Assembly (NCBI RefSeq): GCF_010731295.1
Contig: NZ_AP022579.1
Coordinates: 5,394,001-5,458,000 of the forward strand
Length of the DNA: 64,000 nt
DNA from: Mycolicibacterium boenickei
GTDB lineage: Bacteria; Actinomycetota; Actinomycetes; Mycobacteriales; Mycobacteriaceae
Direction of reading: 5' to 3'
The notes under the pieces were generated by a model. The model was not told the DNA's origin. It did no database searches and worked only from the letters and a program-made list of their open reading frames with translations. Positions 1-11,029 of the stretch are shown here, one piece after another (position 1 is the first letter of the stretch; every line of letters starts with the position of its first letter). Position numbers and translations under genes: made by a program.

Positions 1-91
1 GGCCGGCGTAACTGTCCAGTTCGTCATCGGTCAGCGCCAGGCGCGCCAGACGCGCCAGATGGGCAACCTCGTCTCGGGAGATCTTCGACAC
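1..91 (-). CDS. gatC: Asp-tRNA(Asn)/Glu-tRNA(Gln) amidotransferase subunit C (N-terminal part)
   Basis: Only the first 30 codons lie in the window; the rest runs off the left edge. Read on the minus strand from a GTG at 91, the protein begins [20 protein letters not shown], the typical N-terminus of GatC, the small subunit that stabilises the GatCAB complex. GatCAB converts misacylated Glu-tRNA(Gln) and Asp-tRNA(Asn) to the amidated forms. The position beside an ACT protein and ligA is the usual mycobacterial order. A TAGGCT hexamer (100-105, minus strand) lies eight bases before the GTG, so the message may be leaderless. Confidence 0.9.
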   Translation of the reverse strand, partial: MSKISRDEVAHLARLARLALTDDELDSYAG

Positions 92-194
92 GACAAAGCA
101 GCCTAGTCAAAGCACCAAATCGGGCTCCCCTCGGCGGTCCTCAGGGCCGGGCACCGGCATGCCGCAGTGCGCCCGCTGTGCGAAGGTGATGCGC

Positions 195-854
195 GTGCCT
201 TCGTATCTGCTGCGGGTCCAGCTGGAGGACCGACCAGGCAGCCTCGGCTCACTTGCCGTGGCCCTCGGATCGGTCGGCGCCGACATCCTGTCGCTCGACG
301 TCGTCGAGCGCGGAACCGGCTATGCGATCGACGATCTGGTCGTCGACCTGCCGCAGGGCTCCATGCCGGACACCTTGATCACCGCCGCCGAGAACCTGTC
401 CGGCGTCTACGTCGACAGCATCCGCCCGCATACCGGGCTGCTCGAGGCACACCGCGAGCTGGAGTTGATCGACCACGTCGCCGCCGCGCACTCCAAGGCC
501 GATCGGTTGCGGGTGCTCGCCGAGGAGGCGCCGCGAGTTCTGCGCGTGAGCTGGTGTGTCGTGGTCCGGTCCACCGCAACCGGGGTGGAACGGATCGCCG
601 CGAGTCACGGCGCTCCCGAGACCCAGGCCCAGTCGGCGCCGTGGTTGCCGCTGCAGCAGGCCTCCGCGCTCGACGGCAATGCGGACTGGGTGCCACAGGT
701 GTGGCGCGACATGGACACCACGCTGGCCGCCGCACCGTTGGGCGGCCACGACACCGCCGTGGTGCTGGGCCGCCCGGGCGGTCCGGGCTTCCGTCCCTCG
801 GAGGTGGCGCGGTTGGGCTACCTGGCCGGGATCGTCGCCACGATCCTGCGCTGA
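195..854 (+). CDS. ACT-domain amino-acid-binding protein (Rv3013-like)
   Basis: About 219 residues. The N-terminal 70 residues form an ACT domain (PSYLLRVQLEDRPGSLGSLA, then a beta-alpha-beta pattern), a small-molecule binding fold that usually senses amino acids. The remainder has no recognisable catalytic motif and resembles a degenerate GAF-like domain. It is the equivalent of M. tuberculosis Rv3013, which likewise lies between gatC and ligA. I chose the GTG at 195 because GAAGG at 182-186 lies eight bases upstream and the family begins MPSYLL; an ATG at 189 and one at 159 are also in frame. The gene is convergent with ligA, ten bases apart. What it binds is not known from the sequence. 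Confidence 0.85.
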   Translation: MPSYLLRVQLEDRPGSLGSLAVALGSVGADILSLDVVERGTGYAIDDLVVDLPQGSMPDTLITAAENLSGVYVDSIRPHTGLLEAHRELELIDHVAAAHSKADRLRVLAEEAPRVLRVSWCVVVRSTATGVERIAASHGAPETQAQSAPWLPLQQASALDGNADWVPQVWRDMDTTLAAAPLGGHDTAVVLGRPGGPGFRPSEVARLGYLAGIVATILR

Positions 855-864
855 GGCGCCGGGG

Positions 865-2973
<2,109 letters not shown>

Positions 2974-3030
2974 GTCCAGGGCTATGACACCGGAGTCAGC
3001 CGCTGGTCGAGGCGGTACCGGGCGTCCCAC

Positions 3031-3036
3031 TAATCT
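3031..3036 (+). promoter_or_regulatory. candidate -10 element of the MmcQ-like gene (leaderless)
   Basis: TAATCT, then AAGGGG, then the ATG at 3043. The purine run touches the ATG, so it is badly placed for ribosome binding; the six-base spacing to the hexamer fits transcription starting on the A of the ATG. Confidence 0.5.
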
Positions 3037-3042
3037 AAGGGG

Positions 3043-3444
3043 ATGCCGCACCCGATCATGTTCAGCGACGACGACTTGGGCCTGGCCGAACTCCGCACCG
3101 TTGCCCTGGGGTTTCCCGAGGCGTTCGAGAAGATTTCGTGGGGCAGGCCGGTGTTCTGCGCGCCGAAGATGTTCGCCATGTACGGCGGCAACGTCAAACC
3201 CGAGGGCCGCGGCGAGATGGTGCCGTATCCGCATTCGCTGCTGATCAAGGTCGACGAGAGCGACCGACGGGCACTCGAACAGGACAGCCGTTTCTTCTTC
3301 CCGGCCTACATGGGCCCCTTCGGCTGGCTTGGTCTGGACTTCACTGCGGCAAAGGTGGATTGGGGCGAGGTTCGCGAACTTGTCGACGCCTCGTTCCGCC
3401 TGGTCGCCTCACGCCGGCTCATCAAACAACTCGACGAGAACTGA
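3043..3444 (+). CDS. MmcQ/YjbR family protein
   Basis: 133 residues. The sequence carries the family hallmarks: an early FPEAFEKISWGRPVF stretch, a central GEMVPYPHSLLIKVDES strand, and a FFFPAYMGPFGWLGLDF segment near residue 85, ending in a helix. This fold is CyaY-like and its members are often called DNA-binding, but no biochemical role is established for most of them. It is the first of two plus-strand genes, 12 bases upstream of a CoA ligase. Neither is present at this point in the M. tuberculosis order, so they form an insertion between ligA and the MetE-like gene. Confidence 0.85.
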   Translation: MPHPIMFSDDDLGLAELRTVALGFPEAFEKISWGRPVFCAPKMFAMYGGNVKPEGRGEMVPYPHSLLIKVDESDRRALEQDSRFFFPAYMGPFGWLGLDFTAAKVDWGEVRELVDASFRLVASRRLIKQLDEN

Positions 3445-3456
3445 TCGGAAGCAGCC

Positions 3457-5031
3457 ATGAGTATCGCCAGCCCGTTCCCCGACGTCGACCTGCCAACGGT
3501 CAGCGTCTACGACTACCTGTTCGCCGACATGTCGGCGGCCGATGCCGGCCGGATCGCCTTGGTGGACGCCAAGTCCGGTACCGAGACCAGCTACGGCGAT
3601 CTGGTCCGCCGGATCGACGCCTTCGCCGGCGGGTTGGCCGCACGCGGGATCGGTGTCGGTGACGTGGTGGCGCTGTTGTCCCCCAACAGTTCTGGTTTCG
3701 CGATCGCGTTCCACGGGATCCTGCGCGCGGGTGCCACCGCCACCACCGTCAACGCGTTGTTCACCGCGCGGGACATCACCAAGCAGCTCAAGGATTCGAA
3801 CGCGCGCCTGCTGGTCACGGTGAACGCGTTGCTGCCGCAGGCGCTCGAGGGAGCAACCGCAGCCGGCCTGACCGAAGACCAGGTGGTGGTGCTCGACGGC
3901 GCGGGCCTCGGCGCAGAGGGGCCGGCACGCGACGTGAGCTTCGATCCGGCCACGCACCTGGCCGTCCTGCCGTACAGCTCGGGCACCACGGCCAACCCCA
4001 AGGGGGTCATGCTCACCCACGCCAACCTGACGGCCAACGTGGCCCAGATCCGCCCGCTGCAGGGCCTGACTTCCGACGACCGGCTGTTGGCCGTGCTGCC
4101 GTTCTTCCACATCTACGGCATGACGGTGCTGCTCAACGCCGCCCTGCACGCTCGCGCCCGACTCGTCATCATGCCGTCGTTCGATCTCGGCGAATTCCTG
4201 GACAACATCGCGACCCACCGGTGCACATTCGTCTACATCGCCCCGCCGGTGGCCGTCGCCCTGGCCAAGCACCCCCTGGTCGATTCCTATGACCTGTCCT
4301 CACTGCGGGCCGTCCTGTCCGGCGCGGCCTCGCTCGACGCCGACCTCGGGCGTGCCGTGGCAGATCGTCTGAGCTGCACGGTGTCTCAGGGTTACGGCAT
4401 GAGCGAGCTGAGCCCGGTCAGCCACATCACCCCGCACGACGGCGGACTGGCGACCGTCGGCACGGTGGCGCCGCTGGACTCGTGCGGCTGGACCGTCCCC
4501 AACGGCGTGAGCAAGCTGGTCGACCCTGACACCGGCGATGAGATCGGCATCCCGGCAGAGGGTTTGAGCGCGACCGGCGAACTGTGGTTCAAGGGGCCCA
4601 ACGTGATGGCCGGCTACCTCAACAATGAGGCGGCCACCAAGGAGACCATCGACGACGATGGGTTCCTGCACACCGGAGATCTGGCCCAGGTCGATGCCAA
4701 CGGCTGCGTCTATGTCGTGGACCGGCTGAAGGAACTCATCAAGTACAAGGGCTACCAGGTGCCGCCCGCCGAACTGGAGGCCGTGCTGCTCGGCCACCCC
4801 GGGATCGCCGATGCCGCGGTGATCGGGGTGCAGGACCGGGATTCCGGCGAGGAAGTGCCGAAAGCCTTTGTGGTCAAACAGCCTTCGTCGGAGTTGAGTG
4901 CCGACGAAGTGATGGCGTTCGTGGCCGGACTGGTCGCGCCCTACAAGAAGGTGCGCCAGGTCGAGTTCATCGACGCGATCCCCAAGTCGTCGGCCGGCAA
5001 GATCCTGCGCCGGGAGCTCCGCGGCCGTTAG
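3457..5031 (+). CDS. 4-coumarate-CoA ligase family acyl-CoA synthetase
   Basis: 524 residues, a complete ANL-superfamily adenylating enzyme that activates a carboxylic acid with ATP and transfers it to CoA. The phosphate loop reads YSSGTTANPKGVML (about 171-184), followed by QGYGMSELSP, the hinge-proximal TGDL, and the C-terminal PKSSAGKILRREL carrying the catalytic lysine. The family resemblance is to plant-type 4CL enzymes; the true substrate could be an aromatic or a fatty acid and cannot be read from the sequence. It starts 12 bases after the MmcQ-like gene and its stop overlaps the end of the converging ArsR gene by four bases. Confidence 0.88.
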   Translation: MSIASPFPDVDLPTVSVYDYLFADMSAADAGRIALVDAKSGTETSYGDLVRRIDAFAGGLAARGIGVGDVVALLSPNSSGFAIAFHGILRAGATATTVNALFTARDITKQLKDSNARLLVTVNALLPQALEGATAAGLTEDQVVVLDGAGLGAEGPARDVSFDPATHLAVLPYSSGTTANPKGVMLTHANLTANVAQIRPLQGLTSDDRLLAVLPFFHIYGMTVLLNAALHARARLVIMPSFDLGEFLDNIATHRCTFVYIAPPVAVALAKHPLVDSYDLSSLRAVLSGAASLDADLGRAVADRLSCTVSQGYGMSELSPVSHITPHDGGLATVGTVAPLDSCGWTVPNGVSKLVDPDTGDEIGIPAEGLSATGELWFKGPNVMAGYLNNEAATKETIDDDGFLHTGDLAQVDANGCVYVVDRLKELIKYKGYQVPPAELEAVLLGHPGIADAAVIGVQDRDSGEEVPKAFVVKQPSSELSADEVMAFVAGLVAPYKKVRQVEFIDAIPKSSAGKILRRELRGR

Positions 5032-5351
5032 TCCTCGACGTAGGCCCGCAGCCGGTCGATGGCGCTGTCCCAGCGCCGTGACAGCGCCGTGAGGTAGTCA
5101 CTGGCCTGCACCAGCGGTTCGGGCTGGATCCGCCAGATGCGTTCGCGGCCTTTGCGATCACTGGTCACCAGACCCACCGCCTCCAGCAGCAGCAAGTGCT
5201 TTGTCGCGGCCTGCCGCGTCACCGGAATCACCTGTGTCAGCTGCACCGTCGAACACGGGCCGCCCTCACAGAGCCGGGTGACGATGCGTAGCCGGTTGGG
5301 ATCGCCGAGCGCGTCGAACAAGGGTGCGCGCTCGGCGACGGCGGCCGTCAC
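5028..5351 (-). CDS. ArsR-family winged-helix regulator
   Basis: 107 residues from a GTG at 5351. The protein has the ArsR/SmtB winged-helix pattern: FDALGDPNRLRIVTRL, CSTVQLTQVIPVTRQAATKHLLLLEAVGLV (recognition helix) and GRERIWRIQPE (wing). The usual metal-binding CxC is absent, so it is likely a metal-independent sensor of the type paired with SRPBCC proteins. Its GTG overlaps the TGA of the upstream SRPBCC gene (GTGA), which suggests coupled translation. A longer open frame extends to 5405 but would run inside the neighbour. It probably controls its own operon through the two palindromes at 5845-5906. Confidence 0.88.
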   Translation of the reverse strand: MTAAVAERAPLFDALGDPNRLRIVTRLCEGGPCSTVQLTQVIPVTRQAATKHLLLLEAVGLVTSDRKGRERIWRIQPEPLVQASDYLTALSRRWDSAIDRLRAYVED

Positions 5352-5842
5352 ACCGGCTCGCCGAGCGCGAGGTACTTGCGCACCATCTCGGCCTGATGGG
5401 CCCAACCCTGACTGTTGGCCTCGAACGCCGACTTCCGCCGCTCGGCGGGAATCGCGTCGAATCCCGATTCGACGATACGCAGCAGAACCCCGCCGTCGGC
5501 CTCGGCCAGGGTGAACTCGACGAGGGTGGTGGGCGCCTCCGGCTCACGGGAGCCGGGCTCGACGGCGTACGGGTGCCAGCGGAAGGCCAATCGATGCGGC
5601 GGTTCGACCGCCACGATGTGCCAGGCGTCGGCCTCACCCACATACGGCTCCTGCATGGCGGCGACCTCCTCGTCGACCTCGGTCGGCGTGATCACCCCGT
5701 TGACGGACTCCCCCGCGACGAAGGGCCCGTCGAACCGGACCCCGAACCAGCGGCCGAATTCCTCGGAATCGCTGATGGCCCGCCACACTCGCTCCAGGGG
5801 CGCCTTGAGCAGAACTTCCTTCTCGATCCGATCGGTACTCAT
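5348..5842 (-). CDS. SRPBCC (AHSA1-like) domain protein
   Basis: 164 residues of the START/Bet v1-like fold: DRIEKEVLLKAPLERVWRAI at the N-terminus, a FGRWFGVRFDGPF segment, and a C-terminal helix GWAHQAEMVRKYLALGEPV. Such proteins enclose a hydrophobic ligand; many sit beside ArsR regulators in actinobacteria, and some act on aromatic or xenobiotic compounds, but the ligand here is unknown. The ATG at 5842 is preferred because GAAAGG lies eight bases upstream; a TTG at 5848 is in frame. It is the first gene of a two-gene operon with the regulator downstream, the reverse of the common order. Confidence 0.85.
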   Translation of the reverse strand: MSTDRIEKEVLLKAPLERVWRAISDSEEFGRWFGVRFDGPFVAGESVNGVITPTEVDEEVAAMQEPYVGEADAWHIVAVEPPHRLAFRWHPYAVEPGSREPEAPTTLVEFTLAEADGGVLLRIVESGFDAIPAERRKSAFEANSQGWAHQAEMVRKYLALGEPV

Positions 5843-5844
5843 AT

Positions 5845-5906
5845 GCAACCTTTCAGTTGCCCTTCAGCCTACGACCGCAGGAAGTCAAACGCAACCTTTT
5901 GGTTGC
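5845..5906 (-). promoter_or_regulatory. SRPBCC-ArsR promoter with two palindromic operators
   Basis: Two 16-base inverted repeats of the form GCAAC-N6-GTTGC occur at 5845-5860 (GCAACCTTTCAGTTGC) and 5891-5906 (GCAACCTTTTGGTTGC), centres 46 bases apart. On the minus strand a TTGCGT (5889-5894) and a TAGGCT (5866-5871) are separated by 17 bases and make a credible promoter. The outer palindrome covers the -35 and the inner one covers the likely transcription start and ribosome binding site. Repression by the ArsR product is inferred. Confidence 0.7.
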
Positions 5907-5911
5907 TTTTT

Positions 5912-6922
5912 CTAGATGGCGTCCGGATCTTCGGCGAAGGCGTCGGCAGCCTTCTGCGTGAGTTCCACCGCGGTGCGCGCCCACTGCGATGTGGCCCCCG
6001 CCAGGCCGCAGGTCGGCGTGATGCCGATGCGATCCCTCAGCACGGCCCGCGCGAACCCGAGCCGGTCGGTGAGCGACACCGCCGCCTTGGCGACCTCTTC
6101 GAACGACGGCCTGCCCTCGGGCGCGACGGAGGGCACCACACCGAGCAGCACGGTGCGCCCGGAGTCGACGAACTCCCCGACACCGTCCAGATCCGCGGGC
6201 GTCAGGGTCGAGACATCTACCGACACCGCGTGAACAGCACTGCGCAACAACGCCTTCCACGGCAGCTCTGGTGCGCAGCTGTGCAGGGCGACCTCGGTGC
6301 CTGCCGCTGCCACACAGGCGTCGATCAGGTTCATCGCCAATGGCTCGTCCGCCGGGTGCACCGGCGTGAAGCTGGTGACGCCGGAGAGCCGGCCCGCCAG
6401 TGCGGCGGGCAGCGACGGCTCGTCCAGCTGGACCACCACCGGAGTTTCCAGCCGCCGGGTCACCTCGGCCCGGTGGATGGCCAACCCCTCGGCGAGTGAG
6501 GCCGAGAGATCGCGCAGCGCACCGCGATCGGTGATGACGCGATGCCCGTTGGGCAGTTCGAGTTGGGCGGCCAGCGTGATGGGGCCCGGCGCCTGCACCT
6601 TGACCGCGCGGCCACTACCGCGCAGCCCGGCACGCTCCCAGGCCTCTTCCAGTGCGTCGATGTCCTCGCCGAGCAGGCTCACCGCGCGTCGCAGCGCAGT
6701 GCTGCGGCGACCGGCGATGCGGTAGCCGCGCGGGACTGTGTCGATGCCGATGTCGACCAGCAACGCCCCGCCCCGCCCGATCAGGTCGGCACCGATTCCC
6801 CGGGCCGGAAGCTCCACGAGATGCGACAGGTTGTGCAGTTCACCGACGACGACTTCGGCAGCGGCCCGCGCGTCGGTACCGGGCCAGGATCCGATACCGG
6901 TCGCCGTTGCGAAGGCACTCAC
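5912..6922 (-). CDS. MetE-like C-terminal domain protein (Rv3015c-like)
   Basis: 336 residues, related to the cobalamin-independent methionine synthase / uroporphyrinogen decarboxylase TIM-barrel superfamily. It starts [14 protein letters not shown] and contains [25 protein letters not shown] and [14 protein letters not shown], which holds the His and Cys expected for zinc, plus [10 protein letters not shown] near the end with a further Cys. It is much shorter than true MetE and lacks its N-terminal half, so its methyl acceptor is uncertain. The GTG at 6922 overlaps the TGA of mnmA (GTGA). In M. tuberculosis the equivalent pair is separated by an insertion of PE/PPE-type genes. Confidence 0.85.
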   Translation of the reverse strand: MSAFATATGIGSWPGTDARAAAEVVVGELHNLSHLVELPARGIGADLIGRGGALLVDIGIDTVPRGYRIAGRRSTALRRAVSLLGEDIDALEEAWERAGLRGSGRAVKVQAPGPITLAAQLELPNGHRVITDRGALRDLSASLAEGLAIHRAEVTRRLETPVVVQLDEPSLPAALAGRLSGVTSFTPVHPADEPLAMNLIDACVAAAGTEVALHSCAPELPWKALLRSAVHAVSVDVSTLTPADLDGVGEFVDSGRTVLLGVVPSVAPEGRPSFEEVAKAAVSLTDRLGFARAVLRDRIGITPTCGLAGATSQWARTAVELTQKAADAFAEDPDAI

Positions 6923-7989
6923 GCGCGTGCGATGGTCGCGCTGGCGATGACCTCGTCGCCCTCGGCGTCGGGGCGGTACAGCACCATGGTCTGGCCTGGT
7001 GCCACCCCGCGCAGCGGTGCCCGCAGCGAAACCGTCAAGCGACCGTCGCGCAGCTCGGCCACCGCGTCGGTGATCCCGCCGTGCGCGCGCACTTGAATCT
7101 GGCATTCCACCGGACCGTCGAGCGGGGTACCGCTGGTGAACACCGGCTTGTCGCCGAACAGCTCCCGCACCTCAAGGTCCTCGACGGGTCCGACCCGCAC
7201 CGTCCCGGTCTCGGCGTCGATGGCGGTGACATAGCGTGGTCGGCCGTCGGCCCCGGGACCCGGGATACCCAGACCCTTGCGCTGCCCGATCGTGAAACCG
7301 TGTACGCCTTCGTGTTCGGCGAGCACCGTGCCGTCGTTGTCGAGCACCGCTCCGGGCCGGATGCCGATACGGGCGCCCAGGAATGCCTGGGTGTCACCGG
7401 ACGGGATGAAGCAGATGTCATGACTGTCGGGCTTTTTCGCGACGGCCAGGCCACGCTCGGCGGCCTCGGCCCGGATCTGCGGCTTGGGGGTGTCGCCGAT
7501 CGGGAAGATCGCATGCGCGAGCTGGTCGGCGGTCAGCACACCCAGCACGTAGGACTGGTCCTTGTCGGCGTCGACCGCGCGGCGCAGCCGGCCATCGGCC
7601 AGCCGGGCGTAGTGGCCGGTGGCCACCGCATCGAAGCCGAGCGCCAGGGCCCGTGCCGCGAGCGCGGAGAACTTGATCCGCTCATTGCACCGCACACAGG
7701 GATTCGGGGTCTCGCCGCGGGCGTACGACTCGACGAAGTCGTCGATCACGTCGTCCTTGAACCGGTCGGCGAAATCCCATACGTAGAACGGGATGTCGAG
7801 AATGTCGGCGACCCGGCGGGCATCGCCGGCGTCCTCCTTGGAGCAGCATCCCCGTGAGCCGGTGCGCAACGTGCCCGGCGCCGACGACAATGCCATGTGC
7901 ACCCCGACGACGTCGTGGCCGGCATCGACCATCCGGGCTGCGGCCACCGAGGAATCCACGCCGCCGCTCATCGCGACCAGGACTCTCAT
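6919..7989 (-). CDS. mnmA: tRNA-specific 2-thiouridylase MnmA
   Basis: 356 residues. MnmA adenylates and thiolates U34 of tRNAs for Lys, Glu and Gln. The PP-loop ATP site is at the N-terminus ([17 protein letters not shown]), followed by the family's [12 protein letters not shown] around residue 100 with its catalytic Cys, the ATGHYARL strand, the second Cys in [12 protein letters not shown] and the C-terminal beta-barrel. The ATG at 7989 overlaps the TGA of the cysteine desulfurase gene upstream, which would supply the sulfur. This gene order (desulfurase, then mnmA) matches Rv3025c-Rv3024c and makes functional sense. Confidence 0.97.
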   Translation of the reverse strand: MRVLVAMSGGVDSSVAAARMVDAGHDVVGVHMALSSAPGTLRTGSRGCCSKEDAGDARRVADILDIPFYVWDFADRFKDDVIDDFVESYARGETPNPCVRCNERIKFSALAARALALGFDAVATGHYARLADGRLRRAVDADKDQSYVLGVLTADQLAHAIFPIGDTPKPQIRAEAAERGLAVAKKPDSHDICFIPSGDTQAFLGARIGIRPGAVLDNDGTVLAEHEGVHGFTIGQRKGLGIPGPGADGRPRYVTAIDAETGTVRVGPVEDLEVRELFGDKPVFTSGTPLDGPVECQIQVRAHGGITDAVAELRDGRLTVSLRAPLRGVAPGQTMVLYRPDAEGDEVIASATIARA

Positions 7990-9212
7990 GAGAACGTCCT
8001 CCCCGCGCTGGCCAGCGCCGCCTGCCGGGCTCGCTCGACGGCCGCGGGCAGCACCTCGAGCACCGCGTCGACGTCCGCGTCGGTGCTGGTGTGTCCCAAC
8101 GAGAATCGCAGTGACCCACGCGCGGTGGCCGGGTCGGCACCCATGGCGATCAGGACGTGCGACGGCTGCGCCACACCCGCGGTGCACGCCGAGCCGGTGG
8201 AGCATTCGACACCCTTGGCGTCGAGCAGCATCAGCAGCGAATCACCTTCGCAGCCACGGAAAGTGAAGTGGGTGTTCGCCGGGAGCCGCCCGGCCCCCCG
8301 CGCGCCGTTGAGCTGGGTGTCCTCGATCGTGGACAACACGCCGTCGATCAGCCGGTCCCGCAATGCCTGAACCCGGGCACTGTGCTCGGCCAGCCCTCCG
8401 ATGGCCACCTCGGCCGCTGCGGCCATCGCCACGGTGCCTGCCACGTCGGGTGTCCCGGACCGGACGTCGCGCTCCTGTCCGCCGCCGTGCAGCAGTGGCA
8501 CGCACGCGGTGTCCCGACGCAGTACCAGTGCGCCGATGCCCATCGGACCGCCGAACTTGTGCGCGGCGACGCTCATCGCCGCCAGCCCGGCGGCGGTGAA
8601 ATCGACCGGGATCTGTCCGACGGCCTGGATTGCGTCACTGTGCATCGGGATCTCGAACTCGGCGGCGATGGCGGCCAGCTCGGCGATCGGCATGATCGTG
8701 CCGACTTCGTTGTTGGCCCACATGATGCTGATCAGGGCCACGTCAGCGGGCCCGTCGCCCTCCTCGAGTGCAGCGCGCAGCGACTCGGGTGCGACAGCCC
8801 CCTCGGCGTCGACCGGCAGCCAGGTCACCTCGGCACCTTCGTGGTCGACCAGCCACTGCACGGCGTCCAAGACGGCGTGGTGCTCGACGGCGGTGGTGAT
8901 GATCCGGCGCCGGGCCGGCTCGGCATCGCGGCGGGCCCAGTAGATGCCCTTGACGGCGAGGTTGTCGCTCTCGGTGCCACCGGCGGTGAAGATCACCTCC
9001 GACGGGCGGCAGCCCAGGAGGCGAGCCAACGTCTCGCGGGCCTCCTCCATCCGCCGGCGGGCCTGGCGACCGGAGCCATGCAGGGAGGACGCGTTGCCGA
9101 CGGTGGCCAGTGCAGCGGTCATCGCCTCGATGGCAGCGGCGTGCATCGGGGTGGTGGCGGCGTGATCGAGATAGACCGGCCCGCCTGAGGAGGAGGTCAG
9201 GATGGAGGCCAT
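7986..9212 (-). CDS. iscS: cysteine desulfurase (IscS/NifS family)
   Basis: 408 residues of a class V PLP-dependent aminotransferase. It removes sulfur from cysteine as an enzyme persulfide and passes it to acceptors. Key stretches: [18 protein letters not shown] at the N-terminus, [30 protein letters not shown] with the PLP lysine, and the catalytic cysteine loop [24 protein letters not shown] lies upstream of the ATG at 9212. The following mnmA overlaps it by four bases, so the main role is probably tRNA thiolation, with Fe-S cluster supply also possible. Equivalent of Rv3025c. Confidence 0.95.
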   Translation of the reverse strand: MASILTSSSGGPVYLDHAATTPMHAAAIEAMTAALATVGNASSLHGSGRQARRRMEEARETLARLLGCRPSEVIFTAGGTESDNLAVKGIYWARRDAEPARRRIITTAVEHHAVLDAVQWLVDHEGAEVTWLPVDAEGAVAPESLRAALEEGDGPADVALISIMWANNEVGTIMPIAELAAIAAEFEIPMHSDAIQAVGQIPVDFTAAGLAAMSVAAHKFGGPMGIGALVLRRDTACVPLLHGGGQERDVRSGTPDVAGTVAMAAAAEVAIGGLAEHSARVQALRDRLIDGVLSTIEDTQLNGARGAGRLPANTHFTFRGCEGDSLLMLLDAKGVECSTGSACTAGVAQPSHVLIAMGADPATARGSLRFSLGHTSTDADVDAVLEVLPAAVERARQAALASAGRTFS

Positions 9213-9259
9213 AACCCTCCTAGGATAGCCGCTGGCGGACTACCCGCTTTCCCGCCGCC

Positions 9260-10096
9260 TCAGGCCGCCAGGGCGTGCGCGGGAGCGCCAGGGAGCTCCT
9301 GGTGGCCGCGCACCACCGCCTCGCAGCGCCCGGCCAGGGCCCGCCGATCGTCTCCGGGCAGCTGAAGCGACCCCACGTGGACATGGCACACCGTGCGACG
9401 TGCGGTGATGACCCGTCGCACCGACCGCAGCAGGGTGTCCTCCCCCACAAAGGCCGGAATCGTCGAGGGCCGGCCGTCGCGGTGACGGTAGACCAGTCGC
9501 AGCGGCTGTACGGGCCGGGCCGCGTCGATCGCGGCCTGGAACATGGCAGGCCGGAACGGTCCGTAGGCCAGGCCGCACCAGGTGGTGCCTTCCGGGAAGG
9601 CCACCACCGTGTGCCCGGCGCGCAGGCGTTCGGCCACGGTGTGCACCACCGCGGGCAGCCGGCGCAGGCTGCCCCGGTCGATCGGGATCACCTTCATCAC
9701 CCGGGCCAGCCGGCCCACCGCGGGCCATTCGACGAGATCGGCGCGGGCCACGAACGAGCCGGGCAGCACCGCACCGATCGTGAAGATGTCCAGCCACGAC
9801 ACGTGCCCGCTGACCACGAGCACGCCCTTCAGGTTGCGAATAGGACCACCCGACAGGCTGATTCGAACTCCGAAGCAGCGCAGCATCAACCGGCAGTAGA
9901 ACCGCTGCACATGCGAGCGGCCCGGCATCGGCACCGCCAGCAGCGGCACCCCGGGCGCCAGGAGCACGGCCATGCTGACCCGCACCGAGGTGCGAATCCA
10001 GACCACGAGCCGACGGCCGGCGTCGGCACCGCCGGCATGAACACAGCTGCCGTCGCACGAGGCCTTGGGCAGCCACGAATGTTCACACGTGGTCAT
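9260..10096 (-). CDS. PlsC-type 1-acylglycerol-3-phosphate acyltransferase (Rv3026c-like)
   Basis: 278 residues. The acyltransferase block HVSWLD (H-x4-D catalytic pair) follows a membrane segment near residues 38-55; downstream are the substrate-binding FVARADLVEWPAVG and the FPEGTT motif. The enzyme should transfer an acyl group to a lyso-lipid at the inner membrane face. Its ATG overlaps the TGA of the upstream GNAT gene. That pairing mirrors OlsB-OlsA of ornithine lipid synthesis, so the acceptor could be a lyso-aminolipid instead of lysophosphatidate. An N-terminal cysteine cluster (residues 4, 14, 18) before the membrane segment is unusual. Confidence 0.88.
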   Translation of the reverse strand: MTTCEHSWLPKASCDGSCVHAGGADAGRRLVVWIRTSVRVSMAVLLAPGVPLLAVPMPGRSHVQRFYCRLMLRCFGVRISLSGGPIRNLKGVLVVSGHVSWLDIFTIGAVLPGSFVARADLVEWPAVGRLARVMKVIPIDRGSLRRLPAVVHTVAERLRAGHTVVAFPEGTTWCGLAYGPFRPAMFQAAIDAARPVQPLRLVYRHRDGRPSTIPAFVGEDTLLRSVRRVITARRTVCHVHVGSLQLPGDDRRALAGRCEAVVRGHQELPGAPAHALAA

Positions 10097-10941
10097 GATG
10101 CGGCTCCGCCCATCCCGTCGGCCATGTCGGCTGCCGCCGACACCGAGCGCAGTCGCTTCAGGTAGCGGACGTCGGCGCGGCGCTTGTCCAGCAGGGCCGG
10201 GAAGTCGCCGACCCCGAAGTCGGGGTCGTGGGCCGGCTCGCCGCACACCTGCGCGCCCAGGCGCAGATAGCCGCGCATCAGCGGCGGCACCGTGGTGCGT
10301 GACGGCGGGTCGATGTCGTCGAGCCCTCTGCCGTCCAGGACCACCGGGCGGTACGGGTACACCGTGTGTTCGGTGGGTGCGGCGTGGCGACGCCGCACGA
10401 AGTCACGGACCCCGCGGATCTGGGTTCCGGGCGGGCCGTCGGCGTTCCCGGCGACGGGCACCGAAACGCAGCCCGTCACGTAGTCGTATCCCGAGCGGTC
10501 CAGGTAGGCCAGGATGCCCGCCCACATGAGCAGGACGACGGCGCCATTGCGGTGGTCGGCCCGCACCACCGCGCGGCCCATCTCGACCAGGGACGGCCGC
10601 AGTGCGTCGAGACCGCGGACGTCGAACTCGGTGGCGGTGTAGAGCCCACCCGCGGCGATCGCGCCGGGCGGCGGCAGCATCCGGTAGCAGCCCACGAGTT
10701 CACCGGTGCGGTCCTCACGCACCAGCAGGTGGTCGCAGTGCTCGTCGAATCGGTCCGCGTCACGTCCGTCGGTAGCCCCGGTGAGTGCGAATCCGGGTTC
10801 GGAGGTGAACACGTCGTGACGGAGCCGCTGGGCGGCTTCGATGAGCTCGGAATCGGCGGACAACAGGAGGGTGTAGCGCGGCGCATCGGGCGCCGTGCCG
10901 TCGGTGTGATCAGCGGCGATGAGTACAGATGCAGTGCTCAT
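10093..10941 (-). CDS. GNAT-fold acyltransferase, OlsB/hemolysin-like (Rv3027c-like)
   Basis: 282 residues with the Acetyltransf_5 layout: AAQRLRHDVFTSEPGF early, DRFDEHCDHLLVRE, GCYRMLPP, then FDVRGLDALRPSLVEMGRAVVRADHRNGAVVLLMWAGI, which corresponds to the acyl-donor site. This family includes OlsB, which N-acylates ornithine with a hydroxy-acyl-ACP. The ATG at 10941 matches the end of the conserved region; a longer frame reaches 11058. It is the first gene of a pair with the PlsC gene. Donor and acceptor are inferred from the family and unproved here. Confidence 0.85.
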   Translation of the reverse strand: MSTASVLIAADHTDGTAPDAPRYTLLLSADSELIEAAQRLRHDVFTSEPGFALTGATDGRDADRFDEHCDHLLVREDRTGELVGCYRMLPPPGAIAAGGLYTATEFDVRGLDALRPSLVEMGRAVVRADHRNGAVVLLMWAGILAYLDRSGYDYVTGCVSVPVAGNADGPPGTQIRGVRDFVRRRHAAPTEHTVYPYRPVVLDGRGLDDIDPPSRTTVPPLMRGYLRLGAQVCGEPAHDPDFGVGDFPALLDKRRADVRYLKRLRSVSAAADMADGMGGAAS

Positions 10942-11029
10942 AACCAGCACGGTCGCCCAGTCGGGTCTCCGTACGGCATCGCCCGTGTGACATGTCTGTG
11001 AGCGCCAGGTGACTTTTTGTCCTGCCCGG

